A DNA stretch of 31,003 nucleotides. Source: Clostridiales bacterium. Lineage in GTDB: Bacteria; Bacillota; Clostridia; Oscillospirales; Oscillospiraceae. Position numbers and translations under genes: made by a program. Position 1 is the first letter of the stretch. Each line of letters starts with the position of its first letter. This document shows positions 15,878 through 23,121 of this stretch, one piece after another. Location: contig JAHAEW010000037.1 of NCBI GenBank assembly GCA_018374635.1, positions 1 to 31,003 of the forward strand, written 5' to 3'. The notes beneath the pieces are model-generated. The model was not told the origin of the DNA. It saw only the letters and a program-made list of their open reading frames with translations, and ran no database searches.

Positions 15878-15906
15878 TTCCACGTCAAGGAACCGCAGCG
15901 TAGAAT
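15878..15906 (+). promoter_or_regulatory. LysR box over the redox-operon promoter
   Basis: TTCCACGTCAAGGAA (15878-15892) is an interrupted dyad that contains a T-N11-A LysR box. It overlaps the poor -35 (TTCCAC), which is 17 nt from TAGAAT at 15901-15906. Overlap of box and -35 fits activation by the divergent LysR protein. Confidence 0.5.
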
Positions 15907-15954
15907 ACAAGCATAAACAAAAGGTAAAAACAGAAATGACAGGAGGAAACGATC

Positions 15955-17127
15955 ATGTCTTATATGTTTTATGTCCCGACCCGTGTTCTGTTCGGCGCGG
16001 GACAGCTGAACAATCTGCACAAGCAGGCCATGCCCGGCAAGAAGGCCATGCTGGTCATTTCCAGCGGTAACTCCACGCGGCGGAGCGGTGCGTTGGACCG
16101 CACCACAGAGCAGCTTCGTACGGCCGGTGTGGAGGTCGCCCTGTTCGATAAGGTCGGATCCAATCCGCTGAAGGCCACTGTGGAGGAGGGCGCGGCCTTT
16201 GCCCGCAGCAACGGCTGTGATTTTGTGGTAGCCTTGGGCGGCGGCTCTGTGATGGATGCCGCCAAGGTTATGGCGATGTACGCGCCTCAGCCCGGCGACC
16301 TGTGGGACTATGTGCCTGGAGCCACCGGAAAGATGCAGCCCCTGGTAAACCCCGTCCTCCCCTGGATCGCGATCACCACCACGGCGGGCACCGGCTCTGA
16401 GGTGGATCAGTGGGGCGTGGTCACCAATCCGGCAACCAACGAGAAAATCGGCTGCGGCGGCATGGACAGTCTGTTCCCCACACTGGCTGTGGTCGATCCG
16501 GAATTGATGGCAACCGTGCCCCCCAAATTCACAGCCTATCAGGGCTTTGACGCACTGTTCCACTCCACTGAGGGCTTTATCTCCAAGGCGAACAGCCTGA
16601 TGAGCGATATGGTGCAGCTGGCCGCGATCGAGAATGTTGGAAAATATCTGGCACGGGCAGTGCGGGATGGCAGCGACATGGAGGCGCGGGAACACATGGC
16701 ATTTGCCAACACCATGTCTGGATACTCCATGGTCGTGGGCGCCTGCACCAGTGAACACGCCATGGAACACGCCATGAGCGCATATCACGGTGATCTGCCC
16801 CACGGCGCCGGCTTGATCATGCTTTCCAAGGAATACTACACCCATTTTATCAACAAGCACTGCTGTGATGACCGCTTTATCCGCATGGCAAAGGCATTGG
16901 GCAAGCAGGATGCCAGTGATCCTATGGACTTTGTAACCGCTCTTGTGGAATTGCAGGAGGCCTGCGGTGTGGCTGATTTGAAGATGTCCGACTATGGCAT
17001 TCAGAAAGACGACTGCATAATGCTGGCACAGAACGCGCGTGCCACCATGGGCGGCTTGTTCGGCGCAGACCCCGTTCCGATGACCGACGAAGAATGCGCG
17101 GCCATTTTTGAACGCGCATATCGTTGA
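15955..17127 (+). CDS. Iron-containing alcohol dehydrogenase
   Basis: A 390-residue group III (Fe-dependent) alcohol dehydrogenase that interconverts aldehydes/ketones and alcohols with NAD(P)H. The dinucleotide-binding GGGSVMDAAK is at residues 95-104. Metal ligands are Asp199 and His203 (GFDALFH) and His272 and His283 (EHAM..H..LPHG). Length is usual. GGAGGAAACG precedes the start. First gene of a six-gene plus-strand operon under the divergent LysR gene. Confidence 0.95.
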   Translation: MSYMFYVPTRVLFGAGQLNNLHKQAMPGKKAMLVISSGNSTRRSGALDRTTEQLRTAGVEVALFDKVGSNPLKATVEEGAAFARSNGCDFVVALGGGSVMDAAKVMAMYAPQPGDLWDYVPGATGKMQPLVNPVLPWIAITTTAGTGSEVDQWGVVTNPATNEKIGCGGMDSLFPTLAVVDPELMATVPPKFTAYQGFDALFHSTEGFISKANSLMSDMVQLAAIENVGKYLARAVRDGSDMEAREHMAFANTMSGYSMVVGACTSEHAMEHAMSAYHGDLPHGAGLIMLSKEYYTHFINKHCCDDRFIRMAKALGKQDASDPMDFVTALVELQEACGVADLKMSDYGIQKDDCIMLAQNARATMGGLFGADPVPMTDEECAAIFERAYR

Positions 17128-17139
17128 GGAGGTGTGGCT

Positions 17140-17670
17140 ATGCGTGCATTGATCGCATATTTCTCCCGCGCGGATGAGAACTACTTCAGCGGAACCCTGC
17201 GGAGGGTCAAGGTGGGCAATACCGAGATCGCGGCGGAGCTGCTGGAGAAGCTGACCGGGGCAGACCGGTTCAAGATCGACCCTATCCAGCCCTATTCCCC
17301 GGGCTATAACGCGTGCATTGCCGAGGCTCAGGATGACCAGCGCCGGGACGCCCGGCCGGAGCTGAAGGAATACCCAGACAGTCTGGATGGATACGACGCC
17401 ATCTATCTGGGCTACCCCAATTACTGGGGCACCATGCCCATAGCGGTCTTCACCTTTCTGGAGCGGTTCGACTTTTCCGGAAAGACCCTCTGCCCCTTCT
17501 GCACCCACGAGGGCAGCGGCATGGGGCATAGCGAGGCTGACATCCGGCGGCTCTGTCCCGGCGCAACCGTAAAGCAGGGACTAGCCATTCACGGCAGCTC
17601 CGCCGCGAATGCGGGTCCTGCCTTGAAGCAGTGGATCGAACGAATCAATCAGAGAAAGGAATATGAATGA
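17140..17670 (+). CDS. Flavodoxin-like protein
   Basis: A 176-residue flavodoxin-fold protein, cytosolic. It opens with ALIAYFSRADENYF, whose loop binds FMN phosphate, and has the conserved YDAIYLGYPNYWGTMP segment and CPFCTHEGSGMG that complete the FMN site. It likely shuttles electrons for the reductases around it. GAGGAGG ends 7 nt before ATG 17140; the in-frame GTG at 17134 is only 1 nt from that site, so 17140 is preferred. It starts 12 nt after the dehydrogenase stop. Confidence 0.92.
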   Translation: MRALIAYFSRADENYFSGTLRRVKVGNTEIAAELLEKLTGADRFKIDPIQPYSPGYNACIAEAQDDQRRDARPELKEYPDSLDGYDAIYLGYPNYWGTMPIAVFTFLERFDFSGKTLCPFCTHEGSGMGHSEADIRRLCPGATVKQGLAIHGSSAANAGPALKQWIERINQRKEYE

Positions 17671-18512
17671 TGGACTTTGTCACATTGAATAACGGGATCA
17701 AAATGCCTGCTCTGGGATACGGCGTCTACCAGGTAGACCCTGCGGAGACCGAGCGCTGTGTACTGGATGCCATTGAGGTTGGGTATCGCAGCATTGATAC
17801 CGCCCAGGCCTATGGCAACGAGGAGGGCGTGGGAAACGCCATCGTGAAATGCGGCGTTCCCCGTGAAGAGCTCTTTCTTACAACCAAGGTGTGGATCACG
17901 AATGCGGGGTACGAAAACGCCAAGCGCTCTATTGAGGACTCTCTGCGCAAACTGCGGAGCGAATATATTGACCTGCTGCTGATCCACCAGCCGTTCAACA
18001 ACTATTATGGCACGTATCGGGCGATGGAGGAGGCGTACAGGGCGGGGAACGTCCGTGCGATCGGCGTCTCCAACTTCTACCCGGACCGCTTTGTGGATCT
18101 GGCAAATTTCTGCGAGGTCGTTCCCGCCGTCAATCAGGTGGAAACTCATGTGTTCCAGCAGCAGAAGAAAGCAAGGTCCATCCTGAAAAAATACGGCGCC
18201 CAAATTGAATCCTGGGGCCCGTTTGCAGAGGGAAAGAACGGCCTCTTTACCAACCCTGTGCTGGCGGAGATCGGCCAGGGATACGGCAAAAGCACGGCGC
18301 AGGTGGCGCTGCGGTTTCTTCTGCAAAGCGGCGTGGTCGTGATTCCCAAGTCCACCAAAAAGGAACGAATGGAGGAAAACTTCCAGGTGTTTGACTTCAT
18401 CCTGACGGATGCGGAGATGTGCCGGATCGAAGCCCTTGACACCGGAGAAAGCCTGTTCTTCTCCCACTATGATCCGGAAACAGTAGAGTGGCTTGTGAAC
18501 CTTGCGAAATGA
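17667..18512 (+). CDS. Aldo-keto reductase
   Basis: A 281-residue (alpha/beta)8-barrel NADPH-dependent aldehyde/ketone reductase. The catalytic tetrad is visible: Asp44 and Tyr49 (SIDTAQAYGNE), Lys74 (TTKVW) and His107 (LIHQP). The C-terminal VVIPKSTKKERMEENFQVF binds the NADPH 2'-phosphate. It resembles 2,5-diketo-gluconate/prostaglandin F synthase-type AKRs. Its ATG overlaps the flavodoxin TGA; a second ATG follows at 17670, and either may be used with AGAAAGGA upstream. Confidence 0.94.
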   Translation: MMDFVTLNNGIKMPALGYGVYQVDPAETERCVLDAIEVGYRSIDTAQAYGNEEGVGNAIVKCGVPREELFLTTKVWITNAGYENAKRSIEDSLRKLRSEYIDLLLIHQPFNNYYGTYRAMEEAYRAGNVRAIGVSNFYPDRFVDLANFCEVVPAVNQVETHVFQQQKKARSILKKYGAQIESWGPFAEGKNGLFTNPVLAEIGQGYGKSTAQVALRFLLQSGVVVIPKSTKKERMEENFQVFDFILTDAEMCRIEALDTGESLFFSHYDPETVEWLVNLAK

Positions 18513-18523
18513 AAGGAGAATCT

Positions 18524-19249
18524 ATGGCGCGCCCCTATCTCTTCTGCCACATGATGACCTCTCTGGACGGCAAGATCATGGGCAGATACATGGATACGCC
18601 GGAGGGTGAGGCCGCCGGGGATGTCTTTTACAATATCGCCTTTGGCAAAAAGCCCTATTACAAGCATCAGGGCTGGCTTTCCGGCCGCGTGACCACCGAC
18701 GACAATTTCACCTTCTATGAAGCGCCCGCGCTGAATGAACACGCTCCGGCGGTCCCGGATGGGGACTATGTGTCAAAAAACGCCAAGATGTATTATGTCT
18801 CGGTAGACCCCTCCGGAACGCTGGGCTGGAAAGACAGCACCCTGACCTACATCGACACCACGGCCCACGTGATCGAGGTGCTGACCGGCCGGGCCTCCAA
18901 CGCCTACAAGGACTTTCTTTGCCGGCTGGGGATCTCCTACATCATCGCCGGGGAGGACGCTCTGAACTACGGTCTGGCGCTGAGTAAGCTGAAAGAGCTG
19001 TTCGGCATCGAAACGCTGATGCTGGGCGGCGGCGCTGCTCTGAACTGGTCCTTCCTGCAAGCCGGGATGTGCGACGAGGTGAGCGTGGTGGTGGCCGCCG
19101 CCGCAGACGGGTCCTCCGCCACCCAGCCCCTTTTCCTGGCGAAGGAAGGGCTGAGCAACGATACGCCCATGGGCTTTGCGCTGAAGGAGGCCAAGGTCAT
19201 GGCGGGCGGCAGCCTGTGGCTGCGGTATCTGGTCAAGCAGAGAAACTAA
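18524..19249 (+). CDS. RibD C-terminal (DHFR-like) reductase
   Basis: A 241-residue protein with the RibD-C / dihydrofolate-reductase-like fold. It starts with RPYLFCHMMTSLDGKI, the family's first strand and Ser-Leu-Asp-Gly-Lys turn, and has the NADPH-binding IETLMLGGGAALNWSFL near the C-terminus. No deaminase domain and no rib gene is near, so it is probably a stand-alone NADPH reductase of unknown substrate rather than a riboflavin enzyme. AAAGGAG lies 7 nt upstream of the start; it follows the AKR stop by 11 nt. Confidence 0.88.
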   Translation: MARPYLFCHMMTSLDGKIMGRYMDTPEGEAAGDVFYNIAFGKKPYYKHQGWLSGRVTTDDNFTFYEAPALNEHAPAVPDGDYVSKNAKMYYVSVDPSGTLGWKDSTLTYIDTTAHVIEVLTGRASNAYKDFLCRLGISYIIAGEDALNYGLALSKLKELFGIETLMLGGGAALNWSFLQAGMCDEVSVVVAAAADGSSATQPLFLAKEGLSNDTPMGFALKEAKVMAGGSLWLRYLVKQRN

Positions 19250-19273
19250 CCTGTTCCAGAAGGAGTGCACAAT

Positions 19274-20044
19274 ATGGCGATCAAACAGACAGCCGGCAGG
19301 GATGCCCTGGGGGAATTTGCTGCCCAATTTGCACAACTCAATGACGACGTCCTCTTCGGCCAGGTGTGGGCTCGAGAAGAGGAGCTCTCGGCCCGGGACC
19401 GTTCTCTGGTTACTGTAACGGCGCTGATGGCCCAGGGGCTTACAGATCCCTCATTCCAGTACCATCTGATGTCGGCCAGACAGAACGGGATCACCCGGCC
19501 GGAGATTGCGGAGATCCTGACTCACGCCGCTTTTTACGCCGGCTGGCCCAAAGCGTGGGCGGCCTTCCGCATGGCAAAGGAGATCTGGGCGGAAGATGCC
19601 GAGCCCGGGGACGCAAAGCAGGCCCACGCCCATGCCGCGGTCTTCCCCATCGGGGCCCCCAACGACGGTTTTGCCCCTTACTTCACCGGACAGAGCTATC
19701 TGGCTCCGCTCTCCACCAGCCAGGTGGGGATCTTTCATGTCACATTTGAGCCGGGATGCCGGAACCACTGGCACATCCACCACGCCAAGTCCGGCGGCGG
19801 ACAAATTTTGCTCTGCACCGCCGGGCGGGGCTGCTATCAGGAATGGGGACAGCCCGCCCGGGAACTGCGCCCCGGAGATGTGGTCAACATTCCGGCAGGC
19901 GTCAAACACTGGCACGGCGCGGCCCCGGACAGCTGGTTCTCCCATCTGGCGGTAGAGGTCCCCGGCGAGAAGGCTGAAACCGAGTGGTGTGAACCGGTGG
20001 ACAGTGGAACGTATCAAAGCGCAAATAACGTAAGAGGTGTTTAA
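19274..20044 (+). CDS. Carboxymuconolactone decarboxylase-like / cupin fusion
   Basis: A 256-residue two-domain protein. Residues ~20-105 are a carboxymuconolactone-decarboxylase/AhpD-like helical domain (RDRSLVTVTALMAQG..., EIAEILTHAAFYAGWPKAW). Residues ~130-245 are a cupin barrel with the metal motif HWHIHHA...G and second motif PGDVVNIPAGVKHWHG. The AhpD Cys-x-x-Cys pair is absent, so it is not a peroxidase partner. Such fusions occur with LysR/aldo-keto reductase clusters in gut bacteria; the reaction is unknown. AAGGAG is 8 nt before ATG 19274. Confidence 0.9.
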   Translation: MAIKQTAGRDALGEFAAQFAQLNDDVLFGQVWAREEELSARDRSLVTVTALMAQGLTDPSFQYHLMSARQNGITRPEIAEILTHAAFYAGWPKAWAAFRMAKEIWAEDAEPGDAKQAHAHAAVFPIGAPNDGFAPYFTGQSYLAPLSTSQVGIFHVTFEPGCRNHWHIHHAKSGGGQILLCTAGRGCYQEWGQPARELRPGDVVNIPAGVKHWHGAAPDSWFSHLAVEVPGEKAETEWCEPVDSGTYQSANNVRGV

Positions 20045-20045
20045 C

Positions 20046-20585
20046 ATGGGTAAAAAAGTTCTGATCTTATCCGGCAGTCCCCGCAAGGGCGGCAATTCCG
20101 ATCTGCTGTGCGATGAATTCCTGCGGGGCGCCCGGGAGGCAGGGCACGATGTGGAGAAGGTCCGTGTGACGGAAAAGAAGATCGCCCCCTGCTCCGGGTG
20201 CTATTACTGTCAGGGGCACGGCGGCGCCTGCGCCCACAGGGACGATATGGCGGAGCTGCTGCAAAAGATGATCGACGCCGATGTGCTCGTTCTAGCCAGC
20301 CCCGTCTACTTCTACTCCATCGACGCCCAGCTCAAGGCGGTGATCGACCGCACGGTGGCCCGCTGGCTGGAGGTGAAGAACAAGGAGTTCTATTACATCG
20401 CCACCATGGCGGATGAGGCCAGTTCCTCTGCCGACACCACCCTGGCCTGCTTCCGGGGTTATGCCGACTGTGTGGAGGGCGCGGTGGAAAAGGGCGTCAT
20501 CATCGGCAGCGGCGTCTATGAGCCGGGGAAGGTGAAGGACACCCCGGCCATGAAAGATGCCTATGAAATGGGCCGGCAGGTCTGA
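20046..20585 (+). CDS. NADPH-dependent FMN reductase-type flavoprotein
   Basis: A 179-residue flavodoxin-like-fold reductase. The first strand and phosphate loop are KVLILSGSPRKGGNSD. A C-x2-C-x2-C-x6-C cluster (PCSGCYYCQGHGGAC) follows, as in iron-sulfur-flavoprotein-like enzymes, so a 4Fe-4S cluster next to FMN is possible. LASPVYFYSIDAQLKAVIDR is the conserved flavin-edge region. The start at 20046 has AAGAGGTG upstream, only 1 nt after the previous stop. Last gene of the operon, ended by the hairpin at 20591. Confidence 0.9.
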   Translation: MGKKVLILSGSPRKGGNSDLLCDEFLRGAREAGHDVEKVRVTEKKIAPCSGCYYCQGHGGACAHRDDMAELLQKMIDADVLVLASPVYFYSIDAQLKAVIDRTVARWLEVKNKEFYYIATMADEASSSADTTLACFRGYADCVEGAVEKGVIIGSGVYEPGKVKDTPAMKDAYEMGRQV

Positions 20586-20590
20586 AAAAA

Positions 20591-20632
20591 CGGAGCAGAT
20601 CGAAAATATCTTCGGTCTGCTCCGTCCTTTTT
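20591..20632. terminator. Bidirectional terminator, redox operon / hxlR
   Basis: A 9-bp stem (20591-20599/20616-20624) with inner CGA/TCG pairing is followed by TCCTTTTTAT on the plus strand; the minus strand has an A/T flank as well. It sits between convergent genes. Confidence 0.85.
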
Positions 20633-20957
20633 ATCGGTTCCGCGCCTGGTAGCCCTCCCCCCAGGCCCACATAGCGTTCAGGATGGGCTTCAGGCTTTTG
20701 CCCAGGTCGGTCAGGCTGTACTCCACCCGGGGCGGGACCTCGGCGTATACCTTCCGGCTGACCAGCCCCTTCGCCTCCATGTCCCGGAGCTGGGCGGTCA
20801 GCACCTTCTGGGACACGCTGCCGATGGACTTTTTGAGTTCCCCAAACCGCCGGGTCCCCGGCATCAGATCCCGCAGGATGAGGACCTTCCACTTGTCGCC
20901 GATGAGCATAAGGGTGGTCTCCACCGGGCAGGCCGGCAGATTTTTTACCATCTCCAT
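20631..20957 (-). CDS. HxlR-family transcriptional regulator
   Basis: A 108-residue winged-helix protein of the HxlR/YodB family, many of which sense quinones, aldehydes or disulfide stress through a conserved N-terminal Cys. Here Cys10 is in NLPACPVETTLMLIGDKW, and the DNA-binding part reads RRFGELKKSIGSVSQKVLTAQLRDME, followed by a YSLTDLGKSL wing. GGAGGTATG precedes the start. It is divergent from the pyridoxamine-oxidase-like gene and probably controls it. Confidence 0.93.
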   Translation of the reverse strand: MEMVKNLPACPVETTLMLIGDKWKVLILRDLMPGTRRFGELKKSIGSVSQKVLTAQLRDMEAKGLVSRKVYAEVPPRVEYSLTDLGKSLKPILNAMWAWGEGYQARNR

Positions 20958-20984
20958 TCGATCATACCTCCATTCGTTTCCTTT

Positions 20985-21042
20985 TAGTAACTATGTCACA
21001 ATGAAGTGCTTACTTTACAATAGAAACTATTAGGCTTATTAT
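20985..21042. promoter_or_regulatory. HxlR / flavoprotein divergent promoter with direct repeat
   Basis: Plus-strand TTTACA (21014-21019), 17-nt spacer, TATTAT (21037-21042). The 10-mer TAG(T/A)AACTAT occurs at 20985-20994 and, inside the spacer, at 21021-21030. The repeat is a candidate HxlR operator. Confidence 0.45.
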
Positions 21043-21103
21043 AACCATACAAGGCAGAAATGACAAGCCTGAAAACAAACCATTCAACCAGGAGGTAACG
21101 ATC

Positions 21104-21505
21104 ATGAACGAAGTTGTGAAGTTTTTGCAGGAGAATCCCGTACAGTATCTGGCCACTGTTGGCCGGGATGGAAAGGCCAAGTGCCGCCCCTTCATGTTCG
21201 CCGGTGAGAAAGACGGCAAGCTGTGGTTCTGCACCAACAACCAGAAGGATGTCTATCAGGATATGCAGGCCAACCCCTATGTGGGGGTTTCCGTGTCCAG
21301 TCCCGCGTATGCCTGGATTCGTCTGAACGGCAGGGCAGTCTTTGAGAACAATATGCCGGTCAAGGAAATGTGCATCCAAAACCCCATCGTCAAGGGCCAG
21401 TACCAGACCGCCGGCAACCCGATTTTTGCGGTGTTCTATCTGGCCGACACCCACGCGGTGATTGCCGACTTCTCCGGTAATCCTCCCCAGGAGTACGACC
21501 TGTAA
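21104..21505 (+). CDS. Pyridoxamine 5'-phosphate oxidase-like flavoprotein
   Basis: A 133-residue split-barrel flavin-binding protein of the PNPOx-like family. It begins VVKFLQENPVQYLATVGRDGKAKCRPFMF, the conserved first barrel strands, and has KLWFCTNNQKDVYQDMQANPYVGVSV, the flavin-phosphate region. Likely an FMN- or F420-like cofactor reductase of unknown substrate; HxlR-linked homologues act in quinone or nitro-compound stress. GGAGGTAACG lies just before the start. Terminator at 21581. Confidence 0.9.
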   Translation: MNEVVKFLQENPVQYLATVGRDGKAKCRPFMFAGEKDGKLWFCTNNQKDVYQDMQANPYVGVSVSSPAYAWIRLNGRAVFENNMPVKEMCIQNPIVKGQYQTAGNPIFAVFYLADTHAVIADFSGNPPQEYDL

Positions 21506-21580
21506 TCCTGAAAAATCCATACCAAACCGACCTTCAGGGCTGGGTGAAAGTCCCTTCCGCAAAGGCTGGCGGAAAAAGCA

Positions 21581-21625
21581 CAGGGGCTCCGGTGGTACAG
21601 TTCCGCCGGAGTCCTGATTTTTTTA
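21581..21625 (+). terminator. Terminator after the PNPOx-like gene
   Basis: Arms around 21582-21592 and 21602-21615 (GCTCCGGTGG / CCGCCGGAGT, wobble pairs) are followed by seven T. The 60 nt before it contain a structured RNA-like stretch (see findings). Confidence 0.75.
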
Positions 21626-21629
21626 AGCA

Positions 21630-21679
21630 AGCCAAAATAAAAGAAAGCGGCTGGCGATTGGTCAATCGTCAGCCGCTTT
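21630..21679 (-). terminator. Terminator of the SLH gene remnant
   Basis: A 17-bp stem with one G-T pair (21644-21660/21663-21679) is followed on the minus strand by CTTTTATTTTGG. It lies 8 nt beyond the stop codon of the SLH reading frame. Confidence 0.8.
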
Positions 21680-21687
21680 GTTATTCA

Positions 21688-22134
21688 CTATTTGCTCAAC
21701 AAGTCATAGATGCGGACCATCATCAATGCGCTTTGCTCATAGGTATAAATTTGCTGAGGACCAAACTCATTGTTTCCAATACCAGACATAATGCCAGCCG
21801 CTGAAACTGCCTCAATGCTTTCCTCTGCCCAACCTGCAAACTGCTCTGCATCGTTAAACGTGTATTCCGCATTTTGGGGAAATTGATAGCCCAATGCAGT
21901 ATAGAGCCGATAAAGCATTACAACGGCCTCTTGTCGTGCGATCTGCCCATCAGGATTGAACGTAGTCGCACTTGTTCCGCTCAGCACTTCCAGCTTATCA
22001 TAGGTGTACTGCGGATAAAAATCGGTCCAGTGGTCGGACACGCCGTATGAATCGCCCAGCTGCTGAGGCCATACCGTCATGACAACATCGTAAGGCCCTG
22101 CCGCAAATGCCCTGACGGTAGCTGGTACTGGCAT
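21688..22134 (-). pseudogene. C-terminal fragment of an S-layer-homology (SLH) surface protein
   Basis: About 148 residues remain. Two SLH-type repeats are readable: one with ATTFNPDGQIARQEAVVMLYRLYTALG and one with FAGWAEESIEAVSAAGIMSG.....FGP...YTYEQSALMMVRIYDLL, the repeats that bind pyruvylated secondary wall polymer. No signal peptide, no third repeat and no plausible ribosome site precede the ATG at 22134; the frame runs on into the tRNA fragment at 22226. It looks like the 3' end of a large exported protein gene, cut by an earlier rearrangement next to the attachment site. Confidence 0.75.
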
Positions 22135-22190
22135 GATATGAGGCCCTTTTTCATTTCTCAAAGCTCCCAAAAAGTTCAAGAATGCAAACA

Positions 22191-22224
22191 AAAACCGCCC
22201 AAACCATAAGATTTGAGCGGTTTT
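22191..22224 (-). terminator. Original downstream terminator of tRNA-Thr, now at the left end of the element
   Basis: The stem AAAACCGC/GCGGTTTT (22191-22198/22217-22224), extended inside by a G-T pair and AAA/TTT pairs, is followed on the minus strand by TTTTTGTTTG. It ends 1 nt before the perfect tRNA 3'-end copy, where the tRNA operon would have ended before insertion. Confidence 0.6.
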
Positions 22225-22225
22225 C

Positions 22226-22271
22226 GTGGAGCTGCTATCCGGATTTGAACCGGAGACCTCATCCTTACCAA
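22226..22271 (-). repeat. Left attachment site (46-bp tRNA-Thr 3' end copy)
   Basis: These 46 bp are identical to 30363-30408, which include the CCA end, acceptor 3' strand, T-arm, variable loop and 3' side of the anticodon arm of tRNA-Thr(GGT). The tRNA 5' half is missing here. Same orientation as the intact gene, 8137 bp apart. Confidence 0.92.
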
Positions 22272-22411
22272 TTACTTTTTGCGCATTTTCCACTTCACCG
22301 GCCTTTCGCCCGCTATCGTCTCTTTCCCTTGTGGCGCAATACTTCCCCGGCTTTTCTGTTCTGTTCTTTTGTCTGCTTACATTGGCGTTTCTGAACTTAT
22401 TCGGGGTGTCC

Positions 22412-22484
22412 GTCTGGTTTTTGTCTGGGTTTCTATCTGCCACCCTGACCGCTGACCTCATCCCTATATGCCAAAAAACCAGAC
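22412..22484. promoter_or_regulatory. Left integrase arm-type sites
   Basis: GTCTGG(G/T)TTT occurs at 22412-22421 and 22422-22432 as direct repeats and inverted at 22475-22484. The same pair occurs at the right end (30274-30295), inside attR. This placement is typical of arm-binding sites for the N-terminal domain of tyrosine integrases. The wider interval 22272-22498 has no gene. Confidence 0.55.
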
Positions 22485-22498
22485 ATAAAGTCCCCCAC

Positions 22499-22527
22499 TT
22501 GCTTTCGACTCCATTCTATGTTATGCT
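22499..22527 (+). promoter_or_regulatory. Probable toxin mRNA promoter
   Basis: TTGCTT (22499-22504), 17-nt spacer, TATGCT (22522-22527). It gives a leader of about 80 nt before the small toxin ORF; the leader contains GC-rich stems near 22545-22610. Confidence 0.5.
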
Positions 22528-22615
22528 GACCTTGGCGCTGCCGGACAGCAGCGGTCAGCCCTCTTGACGGAGGGCAGCTTCTTTGCTCTCCGATCTTTGG
22601 AAAGGAGGGCTGCCC

Positions 22616-22696
22616 ATGAGTACATCCGAAGTTCTTCAGCTTTGTTTGGTCATCATTGGTGTTTGCAGCCTGTTTATTCAGGCAAAAAAGAAGTGA
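22616..22696 (+). CDS. Small hydrophobic peptide, holin-like type I toxin
   Basis: A 26-residue peptide: a polar start (MSTSEV), one membrane-spanning stretch (LQLCLVIIGVCSLFI) and a Lys-rich end (QAKKK). This is the layout of the putative holin-like toxins of Gram-positive type I toxin-antitoxin loci, which insert in the membrane when overproduced. GAAAGGAGGG lies 6 nt before the ATG. Directly downstream a consensus promoter on the opposite strand drives an RNA into its 3' end. Too short for most gene callers. Confidence 0.75.
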   Translation: MSTSEVLQLCLVIIGVCSLFIQAKKK

Positions 22697-22781
22697 CCGC
22701 CGGCACCCTGACAAGTACGGCGATCACATCAAGTAGTTTGTAAGGGCTGACCGATACGGCGACTCGGCAGCGCCTCTTTCT
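22684..22781 (-). ncRNA. Probable antisense antitoxin RNA
   Basis: From the minus-strand promoter at 22788-22816 a transcript of about 100 nt would run left, form the stem GATCGCCG/CGGCGGTC (about 22725-22732/22697-22704) and stop at the U-run opposite 22684-22689. It overlaps the last 13 nt of the toxin ORF and its 3' untranslated region, as in convergent type I modules where the RNA blocks translation or triggers RNase III decay. Confidence 0.6.
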
Positions 22782-22787
22782 ATGTCC

Positions 22788-22816
22788 ATTATAGGCCGCT
22801 GTGGCCGCACTGTCAA
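22788..22816 (-). promoter_or_regulatory. Consensus promoter of the antisense RNA
   Basis: Perfect TTGACA (22811-22816), 17-nt spacer and perfect TATAAT (22788-22793) on the minus strand. There is no protein gene downstream in that direction before the toxin ORF, so an RNA product is expected. It begins 22 nt after the RHH gene's stop codon. Confidence 0.85.
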
Positions 22817-22838
22817 GCCCCGGGCGCTGTGCCTGGGG

Positions 22839-23066
22839 TTATTTTGTGCCCTCAGCAGGCCCACCAGTGACCGCACAAGCGACACTGTCCCGCTCCATCG
22901 CCTCAGCTATGGCCCGGTTGATAAAGCCGTTCACGCTCTCGCCGTGGGCCTCTGCATGGGCCTGAACCGCTGCCCTTTGCTGTGTAGTCATTCTGATTTC
23001 AACCCGTGCAAAGCCCTCCATATATGCCTTCTGGGCACGCTTCTGCGCATCGGTTTTCCCTGCCAT
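22839..23066 (-). CDS. Ribbon-helix-helix (Arc-type) DNA-binding protein
   Basis: A 75-residue protein. After a basic N-terminus comes the strand VEIRMT followed by two helices (TQQRAAVQAHAEAHG and SVNGFINRAIAEAMERD), the ribbon-helix-helix layout in which strand residues of a dimer read the major groove. AAAGGAGG is 6 nt before the start. Three near-identical palindromes at 23140-23217 lie over its promoter and the divergent one, so it is probably an autorepressor that also controls the rightward phage-like genes. It could alternatively be an orphan antitoxin. Confidence 0.8.
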   Translation of the reverse strand: MAGKTDAQKRAQKAYMEGFARVEIRMTTQQRAAVQAHAEAHGESVNGFINRAIAEAMERDSVACAVTGGPAEGTK

Positions 23067-23121
23067 GCTTTCCTCCTTTCTTGGGCCGGTAAAATCTCGG
23101 CACCTCCTCCATTATGTCTAA

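Noticed and set aside
15799..17529. Long N-terminal extension of the LysR frame on the minus strand
   Set aside because: It is antisense to the Fe-alcohol dehydrogenase and flavodoxin genes; the LysR start at 15798 has a good ribosome site.
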